A stretch of DNA of 64,000 nucleotides from Streptomyces sp. WMMB303 (GTDB lineage: Bacteria > Actinomycetota > Actinomycetes > Streptomycetales > Streptomycetaceae). The stretch lies in assembly GCF_029351045.1 (NCBI RefSeq), contig NZ_JARKIN010000001.1, positions 6,293,001 through 6,357,000 of the forward strand. Direction: 5' to 3'. Below are positions 43,489 through 51,642 of this stretch, in pieces. How positions within the stretch are numbered: the stretch's first letter is position 1; the number at the start of each line of letters is the position of its first letter. The notes under the pieces were generated by a model, which was given only the letters and a program-made list of their open reading frames with translations, was not told where the DNA came from and searched no databases. Both the position numbers and the translations under genes were made by a program.

Positions 43489-45255
43489 TCAGCGGGCGGA
43501 CTCCGCGTCGGGTTCCGCGGCGGGTCCGGCGGTGGCGGCGACCGCGCCCAGGACCAGCGCCAGCGAGGTGGCGCCGGGGTCCGGGGTGCCGATGCTGCGC
43601 TCGGCCAGCGGCCGGGCCCGGCCCAGCTTCGGGCGCAGCTCGGCGGTGGCCTCGGCGGCGGTGCGGGCGCTCTCCGCGGCGGCGGTGAGGGCCTCGGCGG
43701 GGGAGCCGCCCCTCGTCAGCCGCTTCTCGAAGGCCGTCACGAACGGGTCGAGCGCGTCGACCAGTGTCTTGTCGCCGAGTTCGGCCTTGCCGAGCGAGGT
43801 GACGGCCGACAGCGCGGCGCGCGCGCCCGCCGCCAGCTCCGCGGCCTCGGGGGCGCGGTCGGCGGGCAGCACGGAGCCGAACGCGCGCAGGCCCGCGCCC
43901 CACAGCGCGCCGGAGGTGCCGCCCGCGTCCGCGGCCCAGGCGTCCCCGGCGGCGCCGAGCAGCGCGGCCGGTGCCGCGTTCGCTTCCCGCGCCTGCTCGG
44001 CGGCGGCGAGCGCGGCGTCCACGCCCTTGCACATGCCGCGCCCGTGGTCGCCGTCCCCGGCGACGGCGTCGAGCCGGCCGAGGGTCTCCTCCTCGTCGTG
44101 CAGCAGGGTGCGGGCCACCCGGAGGGCCCGCACCGCGGCCTCCGCCGCGGCGGCCGCCTCCCCGGTCGCGGTGGCGGGCTCGTGGTGCGCGCGGGCGGCC
44201 GGGGCCCGGCGCGGGGCCGCCGCCTCGCCGGCCCGGGACGGGACCGCCGCGTCGAGCCGGCCACGGCGGTAGGCGGGGGTGTCGGCGGGGGCGAGCCACA
44301 GCCGCTCCAGCTCGTCGTCCAGCCAGGTGAGGGTCAGTGAGCAGCCCGCCATGTCCAGCGAGGTGACCAGCTCGCCCACTTCGGCGCGCACCGGCTCCAG
44401 TCCCGCCTCGGCCAGCAGTCCGGCCACCGACGCCCACAGGACGTACAGCTCCTCGTACTTGGTGGCGCCCAGGCCGTTGAGCAGGACCGCCACCCGGTTG
44501 CTGCCGGCCGCGGCGGCGGGCCGCTCGGCCAGCAGCCCCTCCACCAGGGTGCGGGCCAGGTCGGCGGCGGTCGTCAGTTCGCTCTCGCGCACTCCGGGCT
44601 CGCCGTGGATGCCCAGGCCGAGGCCCAGCCGGCCGTCGGGGACGGTGAACAGCGGCTCGCGCTGCCCCGGCAGCGTGCAGCCGGCGAAGGCGACGCCGAG
44701 CGAGCGGGTGCGGTCGTTGGTGCGCTCCGCGACCCGCACCACCTCCTCCAGACTCGCGCCCTCCTCGGCCGCCGCCGAGGCCGTCTTGTAGACGGTGAAC
44801 CCGCCGGCGATGCCGCGGCGTCGCTCCGGCTCGGCGGCGGGGGCGCTGGCGACGTCGTCGGTGACGGCGAAGCAGCGGGCCGGTATGCCCTCGCCGGTCA
44901 GCCGCTCGGCCGCCTGGCCGAAGTTCATGACGTCGCCCGCGTAGTTGCCGAACATGAACAGCACGCCCGCGCCGGTCTCGGCCTCCGCCGCGACGGAGTA
45001 CGCCTGCGCGGCGGACGGCGAGGTGAAGACGTTGCCGATCACCGATCCGTCGGCGAACCCCGGGCCGACCACGCCGCAGAAGGCCGGGTAGTGGCCGGAG
45101 CCGCCGCCGGTCAGCACCGCGACCTTGGCGGTGCCGGGGCGGTGCGCCCGCACCACGCCGCCGGGCACCGCGCGGACGTGGTCGGGGTGGGCCGCGGTGA
45201 AGCCGTGGACCATGTCCTCGGCGAAGCGGGCCGGGTCGTTGAATACGCGTGTCAT
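43489..45255 (-). CDS. DhaK-DhaL fusion ketose kinase (dihydroxyacetone kinase family)
   Basis: A 588-aa ATP-dependent kinase with both domains in one chain. The DhaK part (about 1-330) has TGGGSGHYPAFCGVV, GNYAGDVMNFGQA and the His of LGLGIHGEPG that forms the covalent hemiaminal with the ketone. The DhaL part (about 390-588) has the metal-binding DGDHGRGM. A 60-residue Ala-rich linker joins them. Relatives phosphorylate dihydroxyacetone, or D- and L-erythrulose in actinobacterial tetritol pathways; with rpiB next door a tetrulose is plausible. GGAG precedes the ATG. Confidence 0.88.
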   Translation of the reverse strand: MTRVFNDPARFAEDMVHGFTAAHPDHVRAVPGGVVRAHRPGTAKVAVLTGGGSGHYPAFCGVVGPGFADGSVIGNVFTSPSAAQAYSVAAEAETGAGVLFMFGNYAGDVMNFGQAAERLTGEGIPARCFAVTDDVASAPAAEPERRRGIAGGFTVYKTASAAAEEGASLEEVVRVAERTNDRTRSLGVAFAGCTLPGQREPLFTVPDGRLGLGLGIHGEPGVRESELTTAADLARTLVEGLLAERPAAAAGSNRVAVLLNGLGATKYEELYVLWASVAGLLAEAGLEPVRAEVGELVTSLDMAGCSLTLTWLDDELERLWLAPADTPAYRRGRLDAAVPSRAGEAAAPRRAPAARAHHEPATATGEAAAAAEAAVRALRVARTLLHDEEETLGRLDAVAGDGDHGRGMCKGVDAALAAAEQAREANAAPAALLGAAGDAWAADAGGTSGALWGAGLRAFGSVLPADRAPEAAELAAGARAALSAVTSLGKAELGDKTLVDALDPFVTAFEKRLTRGGSPAEALTAAAESARTAAEATAELRPKLGRARPLAERSIGTPDPGATSLALVLGAVAATAGPAAEPDAESAR

Positions 45256-45347
45256 GGGGACTCCAGCGGGTTGGGGTGGCCCCGCGGCGGCTCGGGCGGC
45301 GGGGCGCCGTGGGGCGCGGGCCGCGGGCCGGGCCGACGGGGCCGGGC

Positions 45348-46796
45348 TCACCAGGACCGGCGGGCGGTTTCCAGGGTGTCGAGGTAGCGGCGGTAGCCGT
45401 CCTCGTAGAAGGCGACGGCCTCCGCGTCGGCCCGGGCGACCCGGGCACCGTCCCCGCCCGGCCCCGGGGCGTCCGCGCCGAGGGCGCGCCAGGCCACCCG
45501 CGCGGTGCCGCGGATGCCCACGGCGTCCTCGCGTACGTGCACGTCCCGGCCGAGGACGCCGGCGAAGATGCGTCCCCATTCGCCGGAGCGGGCGCCGCCG
45601 CCGCAGGCGGTGATCGCGCCGTCCACACCGAGGGTCTCCAGGCAGTGCCGGGCCGAGTAGGCCACGGCCTCGCACAGCGCCCGCACCAGGTCGGCGCGGC
45701 TGGTCAGCGGGGAGAGCCCGTCGAGCCGGCCGCGGGCGCGGGCGTCCACGAAGGGGGCCCGCTCGCCGCTGGTGGACAGGAACGGCAGCGCCGTGACTCC
45801 GGCCGCGCCGTAGGGGGACCGGGCGAGCAGCGCGTCGAGTTCCTCGATCCGCACCCCGAGCATGCCCAGCAGCCAGTCCAGCCCGGCAGTGCCGATCATG
45901 GCGGGCATGACCCGCAGATAGCGGTCCTCGTACGGGGTGGCCAGCACCATGCCCGCGGCCTCGTCCGCCGCGCCGGGCGCCGGGTCGGAGCTGAGGACCT
46001 GGCAGGCGAGGGTGGTCCCGACGATGAGGTTGCCCTCGCCGACCTGTTCCAGGCCGGAGCCGAATCCACAGGCGGGGATGTCGAAGGGACCGGCGCTGAC
46101 GGGGAGTCCGGAGGGCAGTCCGAGTTCCGCGGCGACCTTGGGCAGCAGCCCGAACAGCGCACCGGGCGGTGCCGGTTCGGCGAGCAGCCCACGCCAGCGG
46201 CTCAGCCCGCACAGTTCCAGTGCCTCGTCGTCGTAGGTGCGGCGGGCCGCGTCCAGGAACGGGACCGAGGCGTCGGACGCGTCGACGGTGCGGGCGCCGG
46301 TGAAGCGCTGCGCGATGGCGTCGACGCAGTACCCGGCCACGTCGGCCGCGGCCAGCCGTTCGGGCTCGTGCTCGGCCAGATGCGCGAGGAGCGGGCCGGC
46401 GGCGCCGGGGAACATCCCGGCCCCGGTGCGCCGGTGGACCGCGCGCGCCGTGCCGTCGGCCGCCCAGGCGTCCAGCACGGGGGCGGCGCGGCCGTCCATC
46501 CAGGACAGCGCGCGGCCCACGGGGCGGCCGTCGGCGTCCCGCAGCCACAGCCCGTCCCCCTGGCCGGTCAGCGCGAGGGCTTCGACGGGCTCGGGGGAGA
46601 ACTGTGCGGCGTCGGCCACGGCCTCCCGTACGACGGTGACAACCGTGCCGATGACCTCGTCCATGTCCTGCTCGACGCGGTTGCCCGGCAGCGTGTACAG
46701 CGTGCTGCGGGCCTCGTGCGCCGGCCCGGTGCGCCCGTCGCGGGCGATCAGCTGCGCCTTGGTGACCGAGGTCCCGACGTCGACCCCGACGATCAT
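45348..46796 (-). CDS. FGGY-family carbohydrate kinase
   Basis: A 482-aa sugar/polyol kinase with the two-lobed actin-like fold. The N-terminal phosphate loop is VGVDVGTSVTKAQLIA, the catalytic Asp lies in SAGPFDIPACGFGSG, and the C-terminal adenosine region is ITACGGGARSGEWGRIFAGVL. Family members act on xylulose, ribulose, glycerol or erythritol; the type is not decided. The ATG overlaps the dehydrogenase stop (ATGA). A 92-nt gap separates it from the second kinase gene downstream. Confidence 0.88.
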   Translation of the reverse strand: MIVGVDVGTSVTKAQLIARDGRTGPAHEARSTLYTLPGNRVEQDMDEVIGTVVTVVREAVADAAQFSPEPVEALALTGQGDGLWLRDADGRPVGRALSWMDGRAAPVLDAWAADGTARAVHRRTGAGMFPGAAGPLLAHLAEHEPERLAAADVAGYCVDAIAQRFTGARTVDASDASVPFLDAARRTYDDEALELCGLSRWRGLLAEPAPPGALFGLLPKVAAELGLPSGLPVSAGPFDIPACGFGSGLEQVGEGNLIVGTTLACQVLSSDPAPGAADEAAGMVLATPYEDRYLRVMPAMIGTAGLDWLLGMLGVRIEELDALLARSPYGAAGVTALPFLSTSGERAPFVDARARGRLDGLSPLTSRADLVRALCEAVAYSARHCLETLGVDGAITACGGGARSGEWGRIFAGVLGRDVHVREDAVGIRGTARVAWRALGADAPGPGGDGARVARADAEAVAFYEDGYRRYLDTLETARRSW

Positions 46797-47896
46797 GACC
46801 GCGGTCCTCGCCCTGCGGCCCCGGTGGTCTCGAACACCTCCGGGTTCACGACGAACTCGGGGCGCTCCCCGCGCAGGTACGCCGCCGCCTGGGCCGCGGT
46901 GACGGCTGCGGCGCGGTCGGCGGTCTGCCGGGTGGCGCCCGCCAGGTGCGGGGTGGTGATGACGTTCGGCGCGCGGTGCAGCGGCCAGTCGGCGGGCGGC
47001 GGCTCGACGTCGTACACGTCCAGCGCCAGCGCGCCCAGCCGGCCGGACTCCAGCAGCGCGGGCAGCGGCGCGTAGTCCATGAGTTCGCCGCGCGCCGAGT
47101 TGACCAGGACGGCGCCCTCGGGCAGCAGCTTGAGGTTGTCGGCGTTGAGCAGGTGCCGGGTCTCGGGGGTGACCCGGGCGTGCAGGCTGACCACGGAGCT
47201 GCGGCGCAGCAGCTCCTCCAGCGCCACCAGTTCGACGCCGTCCGCCTGCGCCTTGGTCGGATCGGCGTAGGGGTCGGCGACCAGCACCGTGGAGCCGAAG
47301 GCGCGCAGCACGCGGGCGACGATCGCGCCGATGGCGCCGTAGCCGACGAGTCCGACGGTGGTGCCGTCCAGCTCGAGGCCCGCGTTCTCGACGGCGTAGT
47401 AGTCGCCGCGCCAGGTGCCCTTCTTCAGCTCCGCGTCGGAGGCGGGGATGCGGCGCAGCGCGGCGAGCATCAGCCCGAGCGCGAACTCGGCGGCGGCCGC
47501 GGCGTTGCGGCCGGGCGCGAAGGTGACCGGGATGCCCGCCCGGGTGGCCGCCGGCACGTCGACGTTGACCGGGCCGCCGCGGGCCACCGAGATCAGCTCC
47601 AGGTTCGGCGCCTCGCGGATCACCCGGTCGGTGAAGGGCGCCATCTGGACGAGTGCGACCTGTGCGTCGCCGAGCGCTTCGAGCAGCTCGTCCTCGGTGC
47701 CGCTGGCCTCCTTGACGTTGCCGACCGGGCCGAAGGGGGTGTGCGGCCACGGGGTGGTCTGGGTGCGGAACTCCAGCCGGACGCCGGGGGCCGTCTCCCG
47801 CAGGGCTGTCTCCAGCGCGTCGACGAAGAGCCCGGGGGCGATGAAGTGGTCGCCGGAGGCCAGCACGCGGGTCGGCTCGGCTGTCGGGTCCGTCAT
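46793..47896 (-). CDS. NAD-dependent D-2-hydroxyacid dehydrogenase family protein
   Basis: A 367-aa oxidoreductase of the D-isomer-specific 2-hydroxyacid dehydrogenase family. The Rossmann motif is VGLVGYGAIGAIVARVL, and the catalytic trio is Arg in SVARGGPVNVD, Glu in LDVYDVEPPP and His in ITTPHLAGAT. The N-terminal 50 residues are longer than usual. It oxidises or reduces a 2-hydroxy/2-keto acid, possibly phosphorylated, rather than a free polyol. Both ends overlap neighbouring genes by 4 nt (ATGA), so it is translated with the HAD and FGGY genes. Confidence 0.85.
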   Translation of the reverse strand: MTDPTAEPTRVLASGDHFIAPGLFVDALETALRETAPGVRLEFRTQTTPWPHTPFGPVGNVKEASGTEDELLEALGDAQVALVQMAPFTDRVIREAPNLELISVARGGPVNVDVPAATRAGIPVTFAPGRNAAAAAEFALGLMLAALRRIPASDAELKKGTWRGDYYAVENAGLELDGTTVGLVGYGAIGAIVARVLRAFGSTVLVADPYADPTKAQADGVELVALEELLRRSSVVSLHARVTPETRHLLNADNLKLLPEGAVLVNSARGELMDYAPLPALLESGRLGALALDVYDVEPPPADWPLHRAPNVITTPHLAGATRQTADRAAAVTAAQAAAYLRGERPEFVVNPEVFETTGAAGRGPRS

Positions 47897-48582
47897 GCCG
47901 GGTCTCCTTCCTGGAGCGGGGAGCCCTCCGGGAGCCGGGAGAGCAGGTAGCGGCGTACGTCGTCGTGGTCGGCCGCGGCGTGGGCGGCCCCGGCCAGGGC
48001 GTCCTCGGCCGGCGGATAGCCGGGGTTGGGGATGGCGACGACCGTCATGCCGGCCGCGGCGGCGGCCCGCAGTCCGTTGCTGGAGTCCTCGACCGCCAGG
48101 CAGTCCGCCGCGGGGACGCCGAGCTTGTCGGCGGCCGCGAGGTAGACGTCCGGGCTGGGCTTGCCGCGCGGGACCTCGGCGCTGGAGACGGTGGCCTTGA
48201 AGTGGTGGTCGACTCCATGGTGCGCGAGGACGGCGTCGATCACGCGGCGCGGCGCGGACGAGGCGAGTGCGATCGGGCCGCGCGCCGCGGTGTCGGCGAT
48301 CATCGCGCGGGCGCCGGTCAGCAGCTCGATCTCGCCGTCCTCGAGCGCCTTGATCATGCCGTCCACGACGGTGCGCTCGGTGTCGGGGACGCTGTCGCCC
48401 GCACCGGCGAACTCGGTGAGGAAGGCGGCCCACTCCGGGGCGCTCATCCCCTGGCAGCTCTTGGTCTGCTCGGGGCCCCACTGCTTGCCGCGCTCGGCGG
48501 CGAACGCGGTCCACAGCCGCTCCCAGAGATGCTCGCTCTCGACGAGCACTCCGTCCATGTCAAACACCACTGCATCGGCCAC
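47893..48582 (-). CDS. HAD-family phosphatase or phosphomutase
   Basis: A 229-aa haloacid-dehalogenase fold protein. Motif I is VFDMDGVLVESEHLW (nucleophile Asp8, general acid Asp10), motif II lies in LASSAPRRVIDAVL, motif III Lys in KPSPDVYLAAADKLG and motif IV in LAVEDSSNGLRAAAAAGM. The helical cap places it with beta-phosphoglucomutase-like phosphatases that remove phosphate from small sugars or polyols. The GTG start has AGGAG upstream. It is the first gene of the operon. Confidence 0.88.
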   Translation of the reverse strand: MADAVVFDMDGVLVESEHLWERLWTAFAAERGKQWGPEQTKSCQGMSAPEWAAFLTEFAGAGDSVPDTERTVVDGMIKALEDGEIELLTGARAMIADTAARGPIALASSAPRRVIDAVLAHHGVDHHFKATVSSAEVPRGKPSPDVYLAAADKLGVPAADCLAVEDSSNGLRAAAAAGMTVVAIPNPGYPPAEDALAGAAHAAADHDDVRRYLLSRLPEGSPLQEGDPA

Positions 48583-48616
48583 GGCCGGAACTCCTCACCT
48601 TCGGCTCCCTGAAAAT

Positions 48617-48633
48617 TAACACTGCTTCTGTTA
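48617..48633 (-). promoter_or_regulatory. inverted repeat TAACA-N7-TGTTA before the polyol operon
   Basis: A 5-7-5 inverted repeat 35 nt upstream of the HAD gene GTG, in the region divergent from the DeoR regulator. The TAAC/GTTA half-sites recur in front of the permease gene, which suggests one regulator for both. Probable DeoR operator. Confidence 0.55.
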
Positions 48634-48730
48634 TCTGTCACTCGTACATTGATACGGGCATCGGGGGCAATGTGAGGCTGCCGACGGACAGCGGACCGGA
48701 ACGCACCGCACGGGGTGCAGGATGGTCCCC

Positions 48731-49516
48731 ATGACCGCCCACTCAGCGGCGCGCGCGGCGCGCCAGAAGCGTCAGCAGCAGATCGTCGACCACGTGCTGG
48801 CCGAGGGCGACGCCTCGGTGGCGGAGCTGACGGAACTGACCGGCGTCAGCGTGATGACCGTGCACCGGGACATCGCCGAACTGGCCGACCGCGGCATCCT
48901 GCGCAAGTACCACGGCGGGGTCTCCGCGCAGCCCTCCACCGTCTTCGAGTCCAGCTCGGACTTCCGGCTGCACGCGCACACGGGCGAGAAGGAGGCGCTG
49001 GCCAGGACCGCACTGGAGTTCGTGGCACCGGGGATGTCGCTGATGCTGGACGACTCGACCACCGCGCTCGCCTTCGCGAAGCTGCTGCCGCAGGTGGGGC
49101 CGCTGACCGTGGTGACGAACTACCGGCTGATCACCGAGGAGCTGCGGCACGTGGAGGACGTGCGGCTGATCGCGATCGGCGGCGAGTACTCGCGCACCCA
49201 CGACTCCTGGATCGGGCTCTCCGCGCTGGAGATGATCAAGAGCTTCTCGGTGGACCTGACCGTCGTCTCCACCTCGGCGATCACCGGCACCATGACCTAT
49301 CACCAGGAACAGGAGATCGTCGCGCTCAAGCGCGCGATGCGGGAGTCCGGCTCGGTGAGCATGCTGCTGATGGACCACAGCAAGGTCGGCCGCAGCGCCC
49401 TGCACCGACTGGACCCCGTGCAGGCGTTCGACCACGTGGTGCTGTCCCGGCCGGTGGAGGACGACCTGGTGGCGGAGCTGCGCAAGCTGACGGACGTGCG
49501 GGTGGTGCCGGCCTGA
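48731..49516 (+). CDS. DeoR/GlpR family transcriptional regulator
   Basis: A 261-aa repressor-type regulator with an N-terminal winged helix (ASVAELTELTGVSVMTVHRDIAELADRGIL region, residues about 20-55, and the following RKYHGG) and a DeoR-C sugar-phosphate-binding domain (GMSLMLDDSTTALAFAKLL, IGGEYSRTHDSWIG, MDHSKVGRSALH). DeoR regulators typically sense a phosphorylated pathway intermediate. An ATG 9 nt upstream is an alternative start. It is divergent from the catabolic operon and upstream of the permease, and likely controls both. Confidence 0.9.
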   Translation: MTAHSAARAARQKRQQQIVDHVLAEGDASVAELTELTGVSVMTVHRDIAELADRGILRKYHGGVSAQPSTVFESSSDFRLHAHTGEKEALARTALEFVAPGMSLMLDDSTTALAFAKLLPQVGPLTVVTNYRLITEELRHVEDVRLIAIGGEYSRTHDSWIGLSALEMIKSFSVDLTVVSTSAITGTMTYHQEQEIVALKRAMRESGSVSMLLMDHSKVGRSALHRLDPVQAFDHVVLSRPVEDDLVAELRKLTDVRVVPA

Positions 49517-49593
49517 CGGGCGCGGCGGCCGGCCGACGGACGGGCGGTGCACCCAGGCCCCGGGGCGGCACGGCTACCGAGCCGCACCGTACT

Positions 49594-49628
49594 GTTACGC
49601 AGTAACGAACTTGACCGTTACTTTTAAC
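49594..49628 (+). promoter_or_regulatory. cluster of overlapping TAAC/GTTA inverted repeats before the permease gene
   Basis: Three nested palindromes are visible: GTTACGCAGTAAC (49594-49606), TAACG-N8-CGTTA (49603-49620) and GTTA-C-TTT-TAAC (49617-49628). They lie 78-112 nt upstream of the permease ATG in an AT-rich patch and share half-sites with the element at 48617-48633. A probable multi-site operator for the DeoR regulator. Confidence 0.6.
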
Positions 49629-49705
49629 ATAGCTCTTGATATTTCTCGGAGCCGGGCTGAGGATCTGCGGTGCACCAACCGGATACCTCAGAGCGGAGGC
49701 CCCCG

Positions 49706-51028
49706 ATGACGGATCCAGCGACGCGAGCTGCCGAGAGAGGGCTACTCGATCGCATAGGGCTGCCGAAACCCCTGGTCCTCGGCTATGTCGGCGTACTGCT
49801 GTTCATGATCGGCGACGGTGTCGAGAGCGGCTTCATCGCGCCCTACATGGCCGACCACGGCGCGGGCACCGACGTGAAGGCGGGCTACGTCATCACCGCC
49901 TACGGCGTCGCCGTGATGCTGGCCTCCTGGTTCTCCGGCGCGCTCTCCCAGGTGTGGGGCCCGCGCAAGGTGATGTGGGTGGGCCTGGCCATCTGGGCCG
50001 TCTTCGACGCGCTCTACCTGCTCTTCGCGCTCGGCACCGAGAACTACCCGATGATGCTGATCCTCTACGGCATCCGCGGCTTCGGCTATCCGCTCTTCGC
50101 CTTCGGGTTCCTGGTCTGGATCACCGGCAGCGCCCCCAAGGCCCGGCTGGGCACCGCCGTTGGCTGGTTCTACTTCGCCTTCACCGGCGGCCTGCCCACC
50201 CTCGGCTCCCTCTGGTCCAGCTTCACCATCCCCGCCATCGGCGAGCTGGGCACCCTGTGGACCGCGCTCGGCCTCATCCTGGTCGGCGGCGCGATCGCAC
50301 TGGTCGGCGCCAAGCGGCGGGAGGGCGGCGACCGGCTGGCCGAACCCGGCGTCACCACGGGCGAGTCCCTGTTCAACAGCGTCTCGATCATCTGGACCCA
50401 CCCGCGCGTGCTGGTCGGCTGCCTGGTGCGGATCATCAACACCGCACCCGAGTTCGGCATGCTCGTCTACCTGCCGCGGATCTTCTCCGACGACGTCGGC
50501 TTCGGCACCGACAAGTGGCTCCAACTGCTGGCGATCATCTACGGCACCAACATCTTCTTCAACCTGATCTTCGGGGCCGTCTCGGACAGGATCGGCTGGC
50601 GCACCACCATCGCCACCTTCGGCGCCCTGGGCTGCGCGATCAGCGTGACGGTGCTGTACTTCGTGCCGACCTGGCTCGGCCCCGACTACTACTGGGTCGC
50701 CGTGCTCGCCGGGATGCTCTACGGCGCCACACTGGCGGGCTTCGTCCCCATCTCGGCGCTGATCCCCAACATGGCCCCCGACAACAAGGGCGGGGCCATG
50801 GCGCTCCTCAACCTCGGCGCGGGCGGCGCCGCCTTCGTGGGCCCGGCCGTCGCCTCGCTGTTCCTGCCGCTCGTCGGCGCCGGGGGCGTGACGATCGTCT
50901 TCCTCGTCCTCTACCTGGTCGCCATGGTGCTGACCTTCTTCCTGAAGATGCCGGAGGAGCAGAGCGGTCCCGGCACCCCGGCCCCCGCCGCGGCTCCGGA
51001 CAAGAGCTCGGCCCCCACCCCCGCCTAG
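49706..51028 (+). CDS. MFS transporter, polyol permease family
   Basis: A 440-aa, twelve-helix major facilitator. The N-terminus (LVLGYVGVLLFMIGDGVESGFIAPYM, residues about 24-49) closely resembles ribitol/D-arabinitol permeases of the RbtT/DalT type (polyol permease family), as does GVAVMLASWFSGALSQVWGPRK. The typical proton-sugar symport machinery is assumed. GGAGG precedes the ATG at 49706; an upstream in-frame ATG adds 12 residues without a ribosome site. The C-terminal 25 residues are Pro/Ala-rich. It should import the polyol used by the divergent operon. Confidence 0.88.
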   Translation: MTDPATRAAERGLLDRIGLPKPLVLGYVGVLLFMIGDGVESGFIAPYMADHGAGTDVKAGYVITAYGVAVMLASWFSGALSQVWGPRKVMWVGLAIWAVFDALYLLFALGTENYPMMLILYGIRGFGYPLFAFGFLVWITGSAPKARLGTAVGWFYFAFTGGLPTLGSLWSSFTIPAIGELGTLWTALGLILVGGAIALVGAKRREGGDRLAEPGVTTGESLFNSVSIIWTHPRVLVGCLVRIINTAPEFGMLVYLPRIFSDDVGFGTDKWLQLLAIIYGTNIFFNLIFGAVSDRIGWRTTIATFGALGCAISVTVLYFVPTWLGPDYYWVAVLAGMLYGATLAGFVPISALIPNMAPDNKGGAMALLNLGAGGAAFVGPAVASLFLPLVGAGGVTIVFLVLYLVAMVLTFFLKMPEEQSGPGTPAPAAAPDKSSAPTPA

Positions 51029-51067
51029 GGTCCGCCGCCCGGACGGCAGACCCCGGATCCTCCGCTG

Positions 51068-51115
51068 CGGCCGCCGCCGCTGCCCCTCCCCGACGAGGGC
51101 CAGCGGCGGCGGCCG
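51068..51115. terminator. terminator after the polyol permease gene
   Basis: A perfect 15-bp stem (CGGCCGCCGCCGCTG and complement) with an 18-nt loop between convergent genes, 40 nt past the permease stop. Confidence 0.75.
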
Positions 51116-51122
51116 GCCGCGT

Positions 51123-51539
51123 TCAGTCCCCGGCGAGCCGGTACCGGAAAGCCACCTCCACCGCCTGCTCACCCTCGCGGACCTCGTAGTCGCCGGTGCC
51201 GGCCAGCCCGGTCAGCGCCTCGGTGCCCGAGCCCGGAACCACCTCGAAGGTGCAGCGGATGACACCCTCCGAGTCGAAGGTGCCGCGCTGCTGGATCGCG
51301 AAGGCACCCTCCCGCCCGTCGAGCGAGCCGGTCAGCAACTCCGTACCGCAGAAGGAGCCGCCGCCCCCGGCGGTGTAGGTGAGCACGTACTGGCACGTGG
51401 TGCCCACCGCCTCGATGCCCCCGCTCCAGTCGTTGACGACGGCGGCGTGCGCGAGCCGGGGGCTGCGGTCGGCGTCGGTGACGTCCTTCTCGTCCCAGGA
51501 GGAACCGGTGAAGACGGCGGTGGTGGTGCGCTCGGCCAT
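51123..51539 (-). CDS. DUF3224 family protein
   Basis: A 138-aa beta-barrel-like protein. It resembles DUF3224 in GGIEAVGTTCQYVLTYT, GSFCGTELLTGSLDGREGAF and the ending FRYRL. Members are related in fold to allene-oxide-cyclase-like barrels; function unknown. The ATG lies 50 nt from a large inverted repeat that it shares with the divergent WYL regulator, so the two are likely a regulator-target pair. Confidence 0.8.
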   Translation of the reverse strand: MAERTTTAVFTGSSWDEKDVTDADRSPRLAHAAVVNDWSGGIEAVGTTCQYVLTYTAGGGGSFCGTELLTGSLDGREGAFAIQQRGTFDSEGVIRCTFEVVPGSGTEALTGLAGTGDYEVREGEQAVEVAFRYRLAGD

Positions 51540-51587
51540 GAGAGGGCCTTTCGGTAGACGGTGCTCGGTGTCCGGCCATCCTGGCGG

Positions 51588-51616
51588 CCGTACCTGACAC
51601 CTCGTGTCAGGTACGG
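51588..51616. promoter_or_regulatory. 29-bp inverted repeat with 13-bp perfect arms
   Basis: CCGTACCTGACAC, spacer CTC, then the exact complement GTGTCAGGTACGG. It lies between the divergent DUF3224 and WYL-regulator genes, 27 nt before the regulator ATG. The position and symmetry point to a high-affinity operator for that regulator. Confidence 0.75.
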
Positions 51617-51642
51617 GAATCGGCGGCGGGAGAATATGCCGC

